Assembly (NCBI GenBank): GCA_964645405.1
Contig: CAZYCA010000016.1
Coordinates: 194,619-258,618, forward strand
Length of the DNA: 64,000 bases
Source: JAMWDF01 sp964645405
Lineage (GTDB): Bacteria; Ratteibacteria; UBA8468; B48-G9; DSTR01
Reading direction: 5' to 3'
Shown here: positions 49,228 to 56,667 of the stretch, piece after piece
Position numbering within the stretch: the stretch's first letter is position 1
Layout of the letters: every line of letters begins with the position of its first letter
The notes under the pieces: model-generated
The model's database searches: none
Seen by the model: the letters and a program-made list of their open reading frames with translations, nothing else
Told to the model about the DNA's origin: nothing
Position numbers and translations under genes: made by a program

Positions 49228-50306
49228 CTTCCAGCTTTAAAACTCACGGGACGGTTTATCCTGGCTGATTTGTATATTCCCTCAATAATTCTCACTACAG
49301 AGACAATTTCCTCTTTAGTAGTAATAGGCTCCTTATCCTTACGGATGCAGTCCAGGAAATGGTTAATTTCCTCCTGGAAGACATCAGCTTCAGGCACTAC
49401 AGGTGTGCTATCAGTAAGATGTCCTTTTAACCGGGAGAAAATCTTAAGGGGATTGTCAGGTTTTGCCGGGTCAGGCATCTGGGCACCGGCTTTCTTTCCA
49501 AGAATAATCGTGTAGGATTGAGGAGCCAGGTGACCGGCCCAGGAAGCTTCTACAAACAGGCAGATACCGCCAGATAATTTGACAAAAGCACTTGCCATAT
49601 CCTCTACATCCAGTATCCCACTTGATTTATCTCCAATGCGGGTTTCTGACGGTGGCCAGCCACCATCTACTGCCTGGTCGCGGAAATGATGGAAGGTAGC
49701 AGCCAGTATTTTTTCTGGTTGTGGTGCACCCAGAAGGTGGATAACAAAGTCCAGAACATGAACTCCTATATCCATCATTGGACCGCCACCAGCCAGTTTT
49801 TTGTCTGTAAACCAGGTTCCTAAACCAGGGATACCCTGTCTTCTTAAATAACCTGTCCTGGCATAGTACATTTCCCCGAACTCACCTGCTCTGATGAGGC
49901 TGCGCAAGACCTTAGCTTCGCCGGAAAACCGTCTGGGAAAAGCTGCCATGAATTTGCAGCCGCTACTGGTTACAGCTTTGAAAATAGCTTGCGCCTCGCT
50001 ATCCTTGAGACAGACCGGTTTTTCGCACAGCACATGCTTTCCAGCCTTCAGTGCTGCCATGGACTGACTGGCATGAAAGGCATTTGGTGAACAGATGCTT
50101 ACCGCGTCCACCGGTTCGTTCAGAACATCCTGCCAGTCTGTCACTGCTTTGGGAATCTTGAATTTATCTGCTACATAACGGAGTTTTTCCTTATTAATGT
50201 CAGCGATAATCGTGACCTCCACGTCTCCAGCCTTTTGATAGCAGGGAATATGAGCCATCTGGGCAATACCACCAGCTCCAATTACCCCGACCTTTATCTT
50301 AGCCAT
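49218..50306 (-). CDS. Gfo/Idh/MocA family oxidoreductase
   Basis: 362 residues. The Rossmann motif VGVIGAGGIAQMAHIP is at 6-21. The catalytic Lys lies in HVLCEKPVCL (about 91-100). The C-terminal substrate domain has GGGPMMDIGVHVLDF with the usual Asp and His (about 172-186). Members oxidise or epimerise sugars and inositols with NAD(P). The substrate cannot be assigned. Overlap with cobO shows co-transcription. Confidence 0.87.
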   Translation of the reverse strand: MAKIKVGVIGAGGIAQMAHIPCYQKAGDVEVTIIADINKEKLRYVADKFKIPKAVTDWQDVLNEPVDAVSICSPNAFHASQSMAALKAGKHVLCEKPVCLKDSEAQAIFKAVTSSGCKFMAAFPRRFSGEAKVLRSLIRAGEFGEMYYARTGYLRRQGIPGLGTWFTDKKLAGGGPMMDIGVHVLDFVIHLLGAPQPEKILAATFHHFRDQAVDGGWPPSETRIGDKSSGILDVEDMASAFVKLSGGICLFVEASWAGHLAPQSYTIILGKKAGAQMPDPAKPDNPLKIFSRLKGHLTDSTPVVPEADVFQEEINHFLDCIRKDKEPITTKEEIVSVVRIIEGIYKSARINRPVSFKAGRWV

Positions 50307-50409
50307 TTTTCCCCCTGTTGTGTGGTTAATTCTTAGCTTCAGGACTTACCAGAGGATAACTTTTTCTCTCTCTAACGTCAAATTTTTTCCTGCAGGACAG
50401 AATCAGTTT

Positions 50410-50415
50410 TATAAT
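50410..50415 (+). promoter_or_regulatory. -10 box of the nfo-leuS promoter
   Basis: TATAAT only eight bases before the nfo ATG, with no clear -35 box and no ribosome site. The message would begin at or next to the start codon. Confidence 0.4.
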
Positions 50416-50422
50416 TAATGCT

Positions 50423-51259
50423 ATGATTGTCGGAGCACATGTCTGGATTGGTGAAGGATTGCAGCAGGCAATAAGATTAGCCTGCCAGTTGCACTGCCAG
50501 TGTTTACAGATTTTCCTTCATAATCCCCGCTGCTGGCAGGTGAAAAAACGCAGTGACCAGCAACTGCTGAGTTTTAAAAAAGAACTGGCAGAAAGAAAAC
50601 TTTTCCCTTTAATAATTCATATGCCGTATCTGATAAATCTCTGCTCTTCTGAAGCTGTAGTAAGAAAACTTTCCCTGCGACGGATGGCTCTGGAAATAAA
50701 GGAGGCAGAAACTATAGGTGCCAGCGGTTATGTTATCCATCCAGGAAGCTATGGAGAAAGCGGATTTTCTCCTGGCTGGAAAAGGCTGGTATCCAATCTG
50801 AAGTATTTTTCTCAAACTCCAGTAAAGATACTGCTGGAAAATACCAGCGGCCAGAAACGGACTCTGGGTAGCTGCTGGACACATTTTGAAAGTATCAAGG
50901 ATAAAATAAGTAATGTCGGATTTTGCCTGGATACGGCTCACGCCTGGGCAGCGGGTTATCAGTTGAGTTGTAAAGAAGGTTTTGAATCTATGATGGCAGA
51001 GATTGAAAAAACTATCGGTTTGCAGTATATTAATCTTATTCACGCTAATGGGTCGGCAGCAGGCTGTGGTTCCCATCTTGACCGCCATGAATCACTGTAC
51101 CGGGGGCGGTTGGGACTGGAAGTTTTTCACTGGCTGGCAGCAGAGAAAAAGCTGGGAAGACTTCCTTTTATTATTGAGACACCCAGACGCTCGCTGGCTG
51201 AAGACAAAAGAAACCTGAGGATTTTAAGAACAATAGGGGGAAAATATGAACGTTTCTGA
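50423..51259 (+). CDS. nfo: Deoxyribonuclease IV (AP endonuclease family 2)
   Basis: 278 residues. VGAHVWIGEGLQQAI at the N-terminus, IFLHNPRCW, the metal ligands HPGSYGES (about 107), LLENTSGQ (about 135), CLDTAHAWAAGY (about 172), HANGSAAGCGSHLDRH (about 210-225) and the C-terminal IIETPRR are all in place. It cuts DNA 5' of abasic sites with zinc. The end overlaps leuS by 14 bases, so the two genes share a transcript. Confidence 0.93.
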   Translation: MIVGAHVWIGEGLQQAIRLACQLHCQCLQIFLHNPRCWQVKKRSDQQLLSFKKELAERKLFPLIIHMPYLINLCSSEAVVRKLSLRRMALEIKEAETIGASGYVIHPGSYGESGFSPGWKRLVSNLKYFSQTPVKILLENTSGQKRTLGSCWTHFESIKDKISNVGFCLDTAHAWAAGYQLSCKEGFESMMAEIEKTIGLQYINLIHANGSAAGCGSHLDRHESLYRGRLGLEVFHWLAAEKKLGRLPFIIETPRRSLAEDKRNLRILRTIGGKYERF

Positions 51260-53723
51260 TGATGCCTATCATCCCCGGGGGATAGAAGTAAAATGGCGAC
51301 AAAAATGGGAAGAGACAGGTGCTCATGTAACACCTGCAGAAAGTAATCAGCCGAAGTACTACTGCCTGGATATGTTCCCCTACCCTTCTGGTTCCGGTCT
51401 TCACGTGGGACACTGGCGCGGTTATGTGCTTTCTGATGTCTGGGCAAGATACAAGAAACTTCAGGGTTTTAATGTACTTCATCCTATGGGCTGGGATTCA
51501 TTTGGTCTGCCAGCAGAAAACGATGCCATCAAAAAACAGATACATCCGGAGATTTGCGTCCGCCGCAATATAGAAAATATGAAACGGCAACTGAAAGAAA
51601 TCGGAGCCATGTATGACTGGAATAGAGAGATTAACACCAGCAGCCCTGACTACTACCGCTGGACTCAGTGGATTTTTCTGCAGATGTACCACAAAGGCTT
51701 AGCTTACCGTAAGGAGATGCCAGTCAACTGGTGCCCGAAGGATAAAACAGTTTTAGCCAACGAGGAAGTTATTGATGGTCGGTGTGAAAGATGTCAGACG
51801 AAAGTAACAAAGCGCCAGTTGCCGCAATGGATGCTGAAGATTACCGCCTACGCGGAAAGACTGCTGGCTGATTTAGATAAACTGGATTGGCCAGAAAAAG
51901 TTAAACAGATGCAACGTAACTGGATTGGCAAAAGTGAGGGTGCCTCTATCATTTTTAAAGTAATAACAGTTTCCGGTAAAGAGTTTGACCTGCCTGTGTT
52001 TACCACCAGACCTGATACCCTTTTCGGTGCCACGTATGTGGTGCTTGCCCCGGAACATCCTCTGGTTAAAAGTATTACCGGGTCCAGCCAGAGAAGGGAA
52101 GTGGAAAGGTATCTGGCTGAAAGCATGGAGAAATCAGAGATAGAAAGAACTCAGGTCACCAGAGAGAAAACAGGTGTTTTTACAGGTGCTATGGCTGTTA
52201 ACCCGGTTAATGGTGCTAAAATTCCTGTCTGGGTGGCTGACTATGTTCTGGCTCATTATGGTGCTGGTGCGATTATGGCAGTACCTGCCCATGACCAGCG
52301 GGATTTTGAGTTTGCCCAGAAATATCATTTACCGGTGATAGAAGTTATTTCCAGTTCTCAATCCTTGCACGACAGTGATGGTCGGCTGCTTCAGGCTTAT
52401 GAGGGCGAAGGGGTAATGATTAATTCCGGTCCCTTTAATGGAAAGTCTTCTACCCAGGGGAAAAAACTGGTTGTGGACTACCTTAAAGAAAAATCCCTGG
52501 GTGATTTTACCGTTACCTATAAATTACGGGACTGGATTTTCTCCAGACAACGTTACTGGGGAGAACCTATTCCCATTGTCTATTGTCTATCCTGTGGAGA
52601 AGTACCTGTTCCAGAAAAGGATTTACCAGTTCTTCTTCCACGGGTGGAAAGATACCAGCCCAGCGGTACAGGACAATCGCCTTTAGCTACCATCCCGGAA
52701 TTTGTTAATACTGTCTGTCCGCGTTGCGGTGCTTCAGCCAGACGGGAAACAGATACCATGCCCCAGTGGGCCGGGTCCTCCTGGTATTTTCTGCGTTACC
52801 CTAATCCGCACCTGGTAGACGCGGCTTTTGACAGAAAGATTGTGGACCGCTGGCTGCCAGTGGACTGTTACATTGGCGGAGTGGAGCATGCCATTTTACA
52901 TCTGCTTTATGCTCGTTTTTTTACCAAGGTTCTTTATGACCTTGGTTATCTTGGTTTTGATGAACCTTTTGCCAGACTTTTCAACCAGGGTATGGTTTGT
53001 AAATACAGCGAGAAAACGGGAAAACTGGAGAAAATGTCCAAATCCAAGGGTAATGTGGTCAATCCTGATCCGCTGGTAAGCCGTTACGGGACTGACACTG
53101 TGAGAGTTTATGAACTTTTCATCGGACCACCAGAACTTGATTCGGAATGGAGTGACCAGGGAATTGAGGGAGTTTACCGTTTTCTTAACCGTGTCTGGAA
53201 GTGGGTGATGGAAACCAGGCAGCATTTTGTACCGGAAGAAAAAGAATCCCAGGAAATAAGAAGACAGTTACATATCTTAACTTTCAAAATCAGCCAGCGG
53301 CTGGAAGATTTCAAATTTAATACTGCCATCAGTGCTTTTATGGAATTTCTCAACTTTGTTTTATCAGGCAATGTTGACTCCAGGGTGAGTTTGAAGACCG
53401 TAGAAAGGTTTCTTATCCTTCTTTCCCCTTTTGCCCCGCATCTTTGCGAAGAGCTCTGGGAAAGGACCGGACATCAGACAAGTATTTTTTCTCACACCTG
53501 GCCGGAATATGATTCTGACCTTATCCAGGCAGAGAATGTAGAAATAGTGGTACAGATTAACGGCAAGGTGCGGGCGACTTTGAAACTGCCACGGGGCCAG
53601 GATGAATCTTCTGTTCTTTCTGAGGTTTTGTCTCTGGAATCCATTAAGCGGCATTTGTCTGGCAGGAAATTAAAAAGACAGGTTTTTGTCCCGGATAAAA
53701 TCATTAATCTCCTCGTAGAGTAA
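51246..53723 (+). CDS. leuS: Leucyl-tRNA synthetase
   Basis: 825 residues. The HIGH motif is PYPSGSGLHVGHWRGY (about 40-55). Zinc-type cysteines CPKDKTVLANEEV...CERC follow. The CP1 editing domain has TTRPDTLFGATYV and MAVPAHDQRDFEF. The KMSKS loop is KMSKSKGNVVNP (about 596). A C-terminal anticodon domain ends with VQINGKVRA. It charges tRNA-Leu and edits norvaline or isoleucine. All motifs are complete. Confidence 0.95.
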   Translation: MNVSDDAYHPRGIEVKWRQKWEETGAHVTPAESNQPKYYCLDMFPYPSGSGLHVGHWRGYVLSDVWARYKKLQGFNVLHPMGWDSFGLPAENDAIKKQIHPEICVRRNIENMKRQLKEIGAMYDWNREINTSSPDYYRWTQWIFLQMYHKGLAYRKEMPVNWCPKDKTVLANEEVIDGRCERCQTKVTKRQLPQWMLKITAYAERLLADLDKLDWPEKVKQMQRNWIGKSEGASIIFKVITVSGKEFDLPVFTTRPDTLFGATYVVLAPEHPLVKSITGSSQRREVERYLAESMEKSEIERTQVTREKTGVFTGAMAVNPVNGAKIPVWVADYVLAHYGAGAIMAVPAHDQRDFEFAQKYHLPVIEVISSSQSLHDSDGRLLQAYEGEGVMINSGPFNGKSSTQGKKLVVDYLKEKSLGDFTVTYKLRDWIFSRQRYWGEPIPIVYCLSCGEVPVPEKDLPVLLPRVERYQPSGTGQSPLATIPEFVNTVCPRCGASARRETDTMPQWAGSSWYFLRYPNPHLVDAAFDRKIVDRWLPVDCYIGGVEHAILHLLYARFFTKVLYDLGYLGFDEPFARLFNQGMVCKYSEKTGKLEKMSKSKGNVVNPDPLVSRYGTDTVRVYELFIGPPELDSEWSDQGIEGVYRFLNRVWKWVMETRQHFVPEEKESQEIRRQLHILTFKISQRLEDFKFNTAISAFMEFLNFVLSGNVDSRVSLKTVERFLILLSPFAPHLCEELWERTGHQTSIFSHTWPEYDSDLIQAENVEIVVQINGKVRATLKLPRGQDESSVLSEVLSLESIKRHLSGRKLKRQVFVPDKIINLLVE

Positions 53724-53815
53724 ACTCCATTTCGCTTTCCGTAAGCAATCGCAAGTTCAGGAATTAAGGATAATGTTCTGCCTGAGCTTTCAAAATCGTA
53801 AGTTAAAGACATCTC

Positions 53816-53844
53816 TTGACATAGGTTAATATTTGCTGTAAAAT
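53816..53844 (+). promoter_or_regulatory. Promoter for the GntR-type regulator
   Basis: TTGACA (53816-53821), 17 bases, TAAAAT (53839-53844). The leader is only about 19 bases and has no ribosome site. TTGTA (53844-53848) and TACAA (53866-53870) form an inverted repeat across the start point, a possible autoregulatory operator. Confidence 0.6.
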
Positions 53845-53869
53845 TGTATAAAAGTAAAATAATAGTACA

Positions 53870-55015
53870 ATGAAAGATGAAGAACTAATATTTATCAAGG
53901 AAAACCTGGACCGTAGCAGTCCAGTGCCAGTTTACTACCAGTTAAGTCAAAAATTAGCCTGTTTAATACTTTCAGGAAAACTGAAATCCGGGGAAAGACT
54001 TCCGGGTGATTTATACCTGGCTAAACTTTTCGGTGTTAACTACCGCACGCTTCAAAAAGCCTTACAGATTTTGAAGCAACAAGGTCTAATTGAAAAAATT
54101 CGTTATCAGGGAACGATTGTAACAAATCATAACTATACCAGCCCAAGTATAGGCTTTTTCTATTTAAGAGAAGCAACGAACATGCTAATCAGGGCTGAGT
54201 ATCTTCAAAAAGTCCTTTCCCGCCATTCCTTTGATTTAAAAGTACATGGTTATGATACCCCGGAATATTTTGAAAAAATAAGTCTCTGGGAAGAAGTCAG
54301 GACTAAACAGTTAAAGGCAGCAGTAATCGTACCGGTACCCACAGAAAACTGTTTAAGGAACCTTCTGGAGTTAGAAGAAAATCATTTCCCGTATGTACGG
54401 TTCGGGAGAAGCTTCTTTCAGGGAAAACTGAAGGCACCACTGGTACGTGGTGATGATATCAGAAGGACAAAAGAGGCCATAGATTATCTCTGGAATTCTG
54501 GCCATAGGAGGATTGGATTGGTAAGTTCTTTCCGCGGCAACGAAAGCGAACAGGTTTATCTTAATTTTTATCAAGACAGACCGGATTTTCAACCCCGCTG
54601 GTTGATGAGTCTGGAATTTACTGGAACGGAAGAACAATGGCAGCATTATCCCGGTCAACAGGTAGCCAGAGGATACTGGGAACACAATCCTGATGTTACA
54701 GCCTTGCTGGTGGAGAATAGTTTTGCCGCAGTGGACTTTTTGAAAGAAGCCATGAGCATGCGAAGAGAGGTTCCCCGTGACTTTTCTCTTCTGAGTTTAA
54801 CTGACTGGGTAGGTCTTGACCGTTCACTGGTGCGGATAACAGCGATGCATTTGTCTGATAGGGAAATGGGAGAAGCAGCAGCCAGAGTAGTTATTGATTT
54901 ACTTCAAGGAAGAATGCAGCAGGAAACTGTATTTATTCCGTATAGACTGATAGAGCGCGGTTCAGTAGGTCGTCCATCAGTTTTTAAAGGTGTCTTAGGA
55001 CAGAGAAGATGGTGA
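53870..55015 (+). CDS. GntR-family regulator with LacI-type ligand domain
   Basis: 381 residues. The N-terminal GntR winged helix (about 17-85) shows VPVYYQLSQKLACLILSGKLKSGERLPGD...LAKLFGVNYRTLQKALQIL. The C-terminus (about 95-372) is a periplasmic-binding-like domain with GFFYL, SGHRRIGLVSSFR and the ELIERGS-type end of LacI/GalR proteins. Such hybrids sense sugars. No transporter or sugar enzyme is adjacent; only a stub pseudopilin gene follows, overlapping by an unsupported upstream start. Confidence 0.85.
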   Translation: MKDEELIFIKENLDRSSPVPVYYQLSQKLACLILSGKLKSGERLPGDLYLAKLFGVNYRTLQKALQILKQQGLIEKIRYQGTIVTNHNYTSPSIGFFYLREATNMLIRAEYLQKVLSRHSFDLKVHGYDTPEYFEKISLWEEVRTKQLKAAVIVPVPTENCLRNLLELEENHFPYVRFGRSFFQGKLKAPLVRGDDIRRTKEAIDYLWNSGHRRIGLVSSFRGNESEQVYLNFYQDRPDFQPRWLMSLEFTGTEEQWQHYPGQQVARGYWEHNPDVTALLVENSFAAVDFLKEAMSMRREVPRDFSLLSLTDWVGLDRSLVRITAMHLSDREMGEAAARVVIDLLQGRMQQETVFIPYRLIERGSVGRPSVFKGVLGQRRW

Positions 55016-55068
55016 GACTTAAGTGGGAGGTATTACAGTTTGTTAGAGAACAGACCTGGAGGTGGGTC

Positions 55069-55308
55069 ATGAGAAAGTTAGGGTATAGCAGGAGGAAAGG
55101 TTTTACGTTGATAGAGCTTTTAGTGGTAATAGCCATTGTGGCGATTCTGGCTGCGATGTTACTTCCTGTTTTAAGTAAAGTTAGAGAAAAAGCCCGAGCC
55201 TCTAGCTGCTTGAATAATTTGAAACAGATAGGTCCTACCCTGACGATGTACAGCATGGACTGCATAATGCCATGTGTTTCTGCCAGCATTAAACGAGTAA
55301 CTAACTAA
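55069..55308 (+). CDS. Truncated prepilin-type (DUF1559-like) pseudopilin
   Basis: 79 residues from ATG 55069, which has GGAGGTGGGTC directly upstream; an ATG at 55009 inside the regulator gene does not. The class III signal RRKGFTLIELLVVIAIVAILAAMLLP is followed by the typical KVREKARASSCLNNLKQIG. Related proteins run past 200 residues with a YSQDYDGxxP loop; here the frame becomes MYSMDCIMPC and stops after 13 more residues. It looks like a decayed or stub gene. A terminator follows. Confidence 0.7.
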   Translation: MRKLGYSRRKGFTLIELLVVIAIVAILAAMLLPVLSKVREKARASSCLNNLKQIGPTLTMYSMDCIMPCVSASIKRVTN

Positions 55309-55337
55309 AGAGAAACGGATTTGTTTCTGAAAATAAG

Positions 55338-55370
55338 AAAGGGGCTGCTTGAAGCAGCCCCTTTTCTCTT
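55338..55370. terminator. Bidirectional rho-independent terminator
   Basis: Perfect 9-base stem GGGGCTGCT/AGCAGCCCC with loop TGA (55341-55361), followed by TTTTCTCTT on the plus strand and flanked by AAGAAA, giving T-rich sequence on the minus strand. It separates the pseudopilin gene from the convergent small membrane protein gene. Confidence 0.85.
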
Positions 55371-55385
55371 CAAAATAAGTTGTGC

Positions 55386-55646
55386 TTACTTAGTCTGGCC
55401 CTCACTGGCCCTGGTTTCGGTTTTCTGTTCCTTCTCCTTCTCCTTCTCCTTCTCCTTTTCTTTCTCCCGCTGTTCTTCCATTCTGTCCTTAATGTCACTG
55501 ATACCAGCGGCAATGGCAATTATGCCGCCCAGAAGGAGGAAGAAAGGAACAGCAGCCTGCAGACCTTTCACGAAAAGAGAAAACCACCTGGCAAGTCCCC
55601 AGATGCCCAGAACCACCGCTATAATTCCACCTATTAATGCTCCCAT
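55386..55646 (-). CDS. Small two-helix membrane protein with Lys-Glu repeat tail
   Basis: 86 residues, unrecognised. Two membrane helices (about 3-21 and 33-50) are rich in Gly, Ile and Ala, with the pattern GGIIA in both halves, followed by DIKDRMEEQ and a tail of alternating Lys-Glu. The tail is encoded by a CTTCTC hexanucleotide array and is probably a charged helix. A strong AGGAGGGAG site precedes the ATG. A near-perfect terminator follows. It is a single-gene unit; the function is unknown. Confidence 0.75.
   Translation of the reverse strand: MGALIGGIIAVVLGIWGLARWFSLFVKGLQAAVPFFLLLGGIIAIAAGISDIKDRMEEQREKEKEKEKEKEKEQKTETRASEGQTK
55431..55466. repeat. CTTCTC hexanucleotide tandem repeat
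   Basis: Four perfect CTTCTC units at 55431-55454, then two degenerate ones. It codes the KE repeat of the small membrane protein. The unit length is a multiple of three, so copy-number change alters tail length without a frameshift. Confidence 0.8.
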
Positions 55647-55727
55647 CTACTCCCTCCTTTTTGGTTAGAGCCATGCTGACATAATAAAGCTTAACATACT
55701 CCTTCCCCGGGTGTCAATTGTCTGGAC

Positions 55728-56636
55728 CTACTCCTTTTTATTAGAGGCACGGGGATGGTAAAGCCGGTGAACTTGTTTAAGACGGCTGCGGCTGATATGG
55801 GTGTATATTTCAGTGGTAGCCAGGCTTTTGTGGCCGAGTAATTCCTGAACAATCCTTATATCCAGACCTGCTTCCAGCAGATGCGTAGCAAAAGAGTGCC
55901 GCAGGGTGTGAACCCGGACTTCTGCTGGTAACCCGGCCAGCCTGGCACATTTTTTTATAATCTGCCAGATTCTTTTTCTGGAAAGATGCTGACCATGCGG
56001 GGAAGGAAAAAGAAAGAGGTTGTTTTGACCTTGTTGACTTCTATACTGGTTAAGTCTTTGTAACGCTTTTTCCCCGAGAAAAACAAGTCGTTCTCTTCCG
56101 CCTTTTCCCCGCACGCGAACGAAATGTTCTTTCAGGTTAACATCAGACCATCTGATACCAGCGCATTCAGAAACTCTCAACCCGGCCCCATAGATGAGTT
56201 CTATTAACGTTACATTGCGCAGGGACTGTCGGGTTTTTTCCGCTGCCTGAATGAGTTGCTCTACCTGTTGAATGCTGAGCACTTCCGGTAAATTCCTCTC
56301 CACCTTTGGAGCCTCGATATTAACAAGTGCGTCGGCAGCCACATGCTTTTCCGCGATCAAAAAGCGGTAAAAGCTGCGCACGGTGGAAAGAATACGGACA
56401 ATGGAACTGGCGGAATATTTTTCCTGTTTGAGAGCAATAATGAATCTGGTAATAAAGTGTGCATCCAGCTTCCGAAATGGTTTTCTTTCCTTTTTTAGAA
56501 AATTCAAAAATATATTCAGGTCGCTACGATAGGCAGAGACGGTATTGGTACTCAGATTTGTCTTGAGATAATGAAGAAATGATTCCTGAAGACTGTCACT
56601 GCTCTGTGCGGGGTGGCTTTTTGTTTCCTTATTCAT
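55728..56636 (-). CDS. xerC: Tyrosine recombinase XerC/XerD
   Basis: 302 residues. The N-terminal SAM-like domain (about 12-105) includes TVSAYRSDLNIFLNFL. The catalytic domain has the Arg in YGAGLRVSE (about 157), Lys in GKGGRERLV (about 180), HTLRHSFATHLLEAG (about 251) and LLGHKSLATTEIYTH with the Tyr nucleophile near 286. It resolves chromosome dimers at dif with a partner Xer. The ATG lies inside the AAGTT repeat, with no ribosome site. It follows ligA on the same strand. Confidence 0.92.
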   Translation of the reverse strand: MNKETKSHPAQSSDSLQESFLHYLKTNLSTNTVSAYRSDLNIFLNFLKKERKPFRKLDAHFITRFIIALKQEKYSASSIVRILSTVRSFYRFLIAEKHVAADALVNIEAPKVERNLPEVLSIQQVEQLIQAAEKTRQSLRNVTLIELIYGAGLRVSECAGIRWSDVNLKEHFVRVRGKGGRERLVFLGEKALQRLNQYRSQQGQNNLFLFPSPHGQHLSRKRIWQIIKKCARLAGLPAEVRVHTLRHSFATHLLEAGLDIRIVQELLGHKSLATTEIYTHISRSRLKQVHRLYHPRASNKKE

Positions 56637-56667
56637 AAGTTCATAACTTAATAACTTTGTAGCTATG
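56631..56667. repeat. AAGTT-type dispersed repeat, copy 5
   Basis: On the minus strand it reads AAAGTTATTAAGTTATG followed by AACTTATGAAT. The last ATG is the xerC start, in the same AACTTATGAA context as trpS in copy 3. It fills the ligA-xerC junction and reaches into the last ligA codons. Confidence 0.55.
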
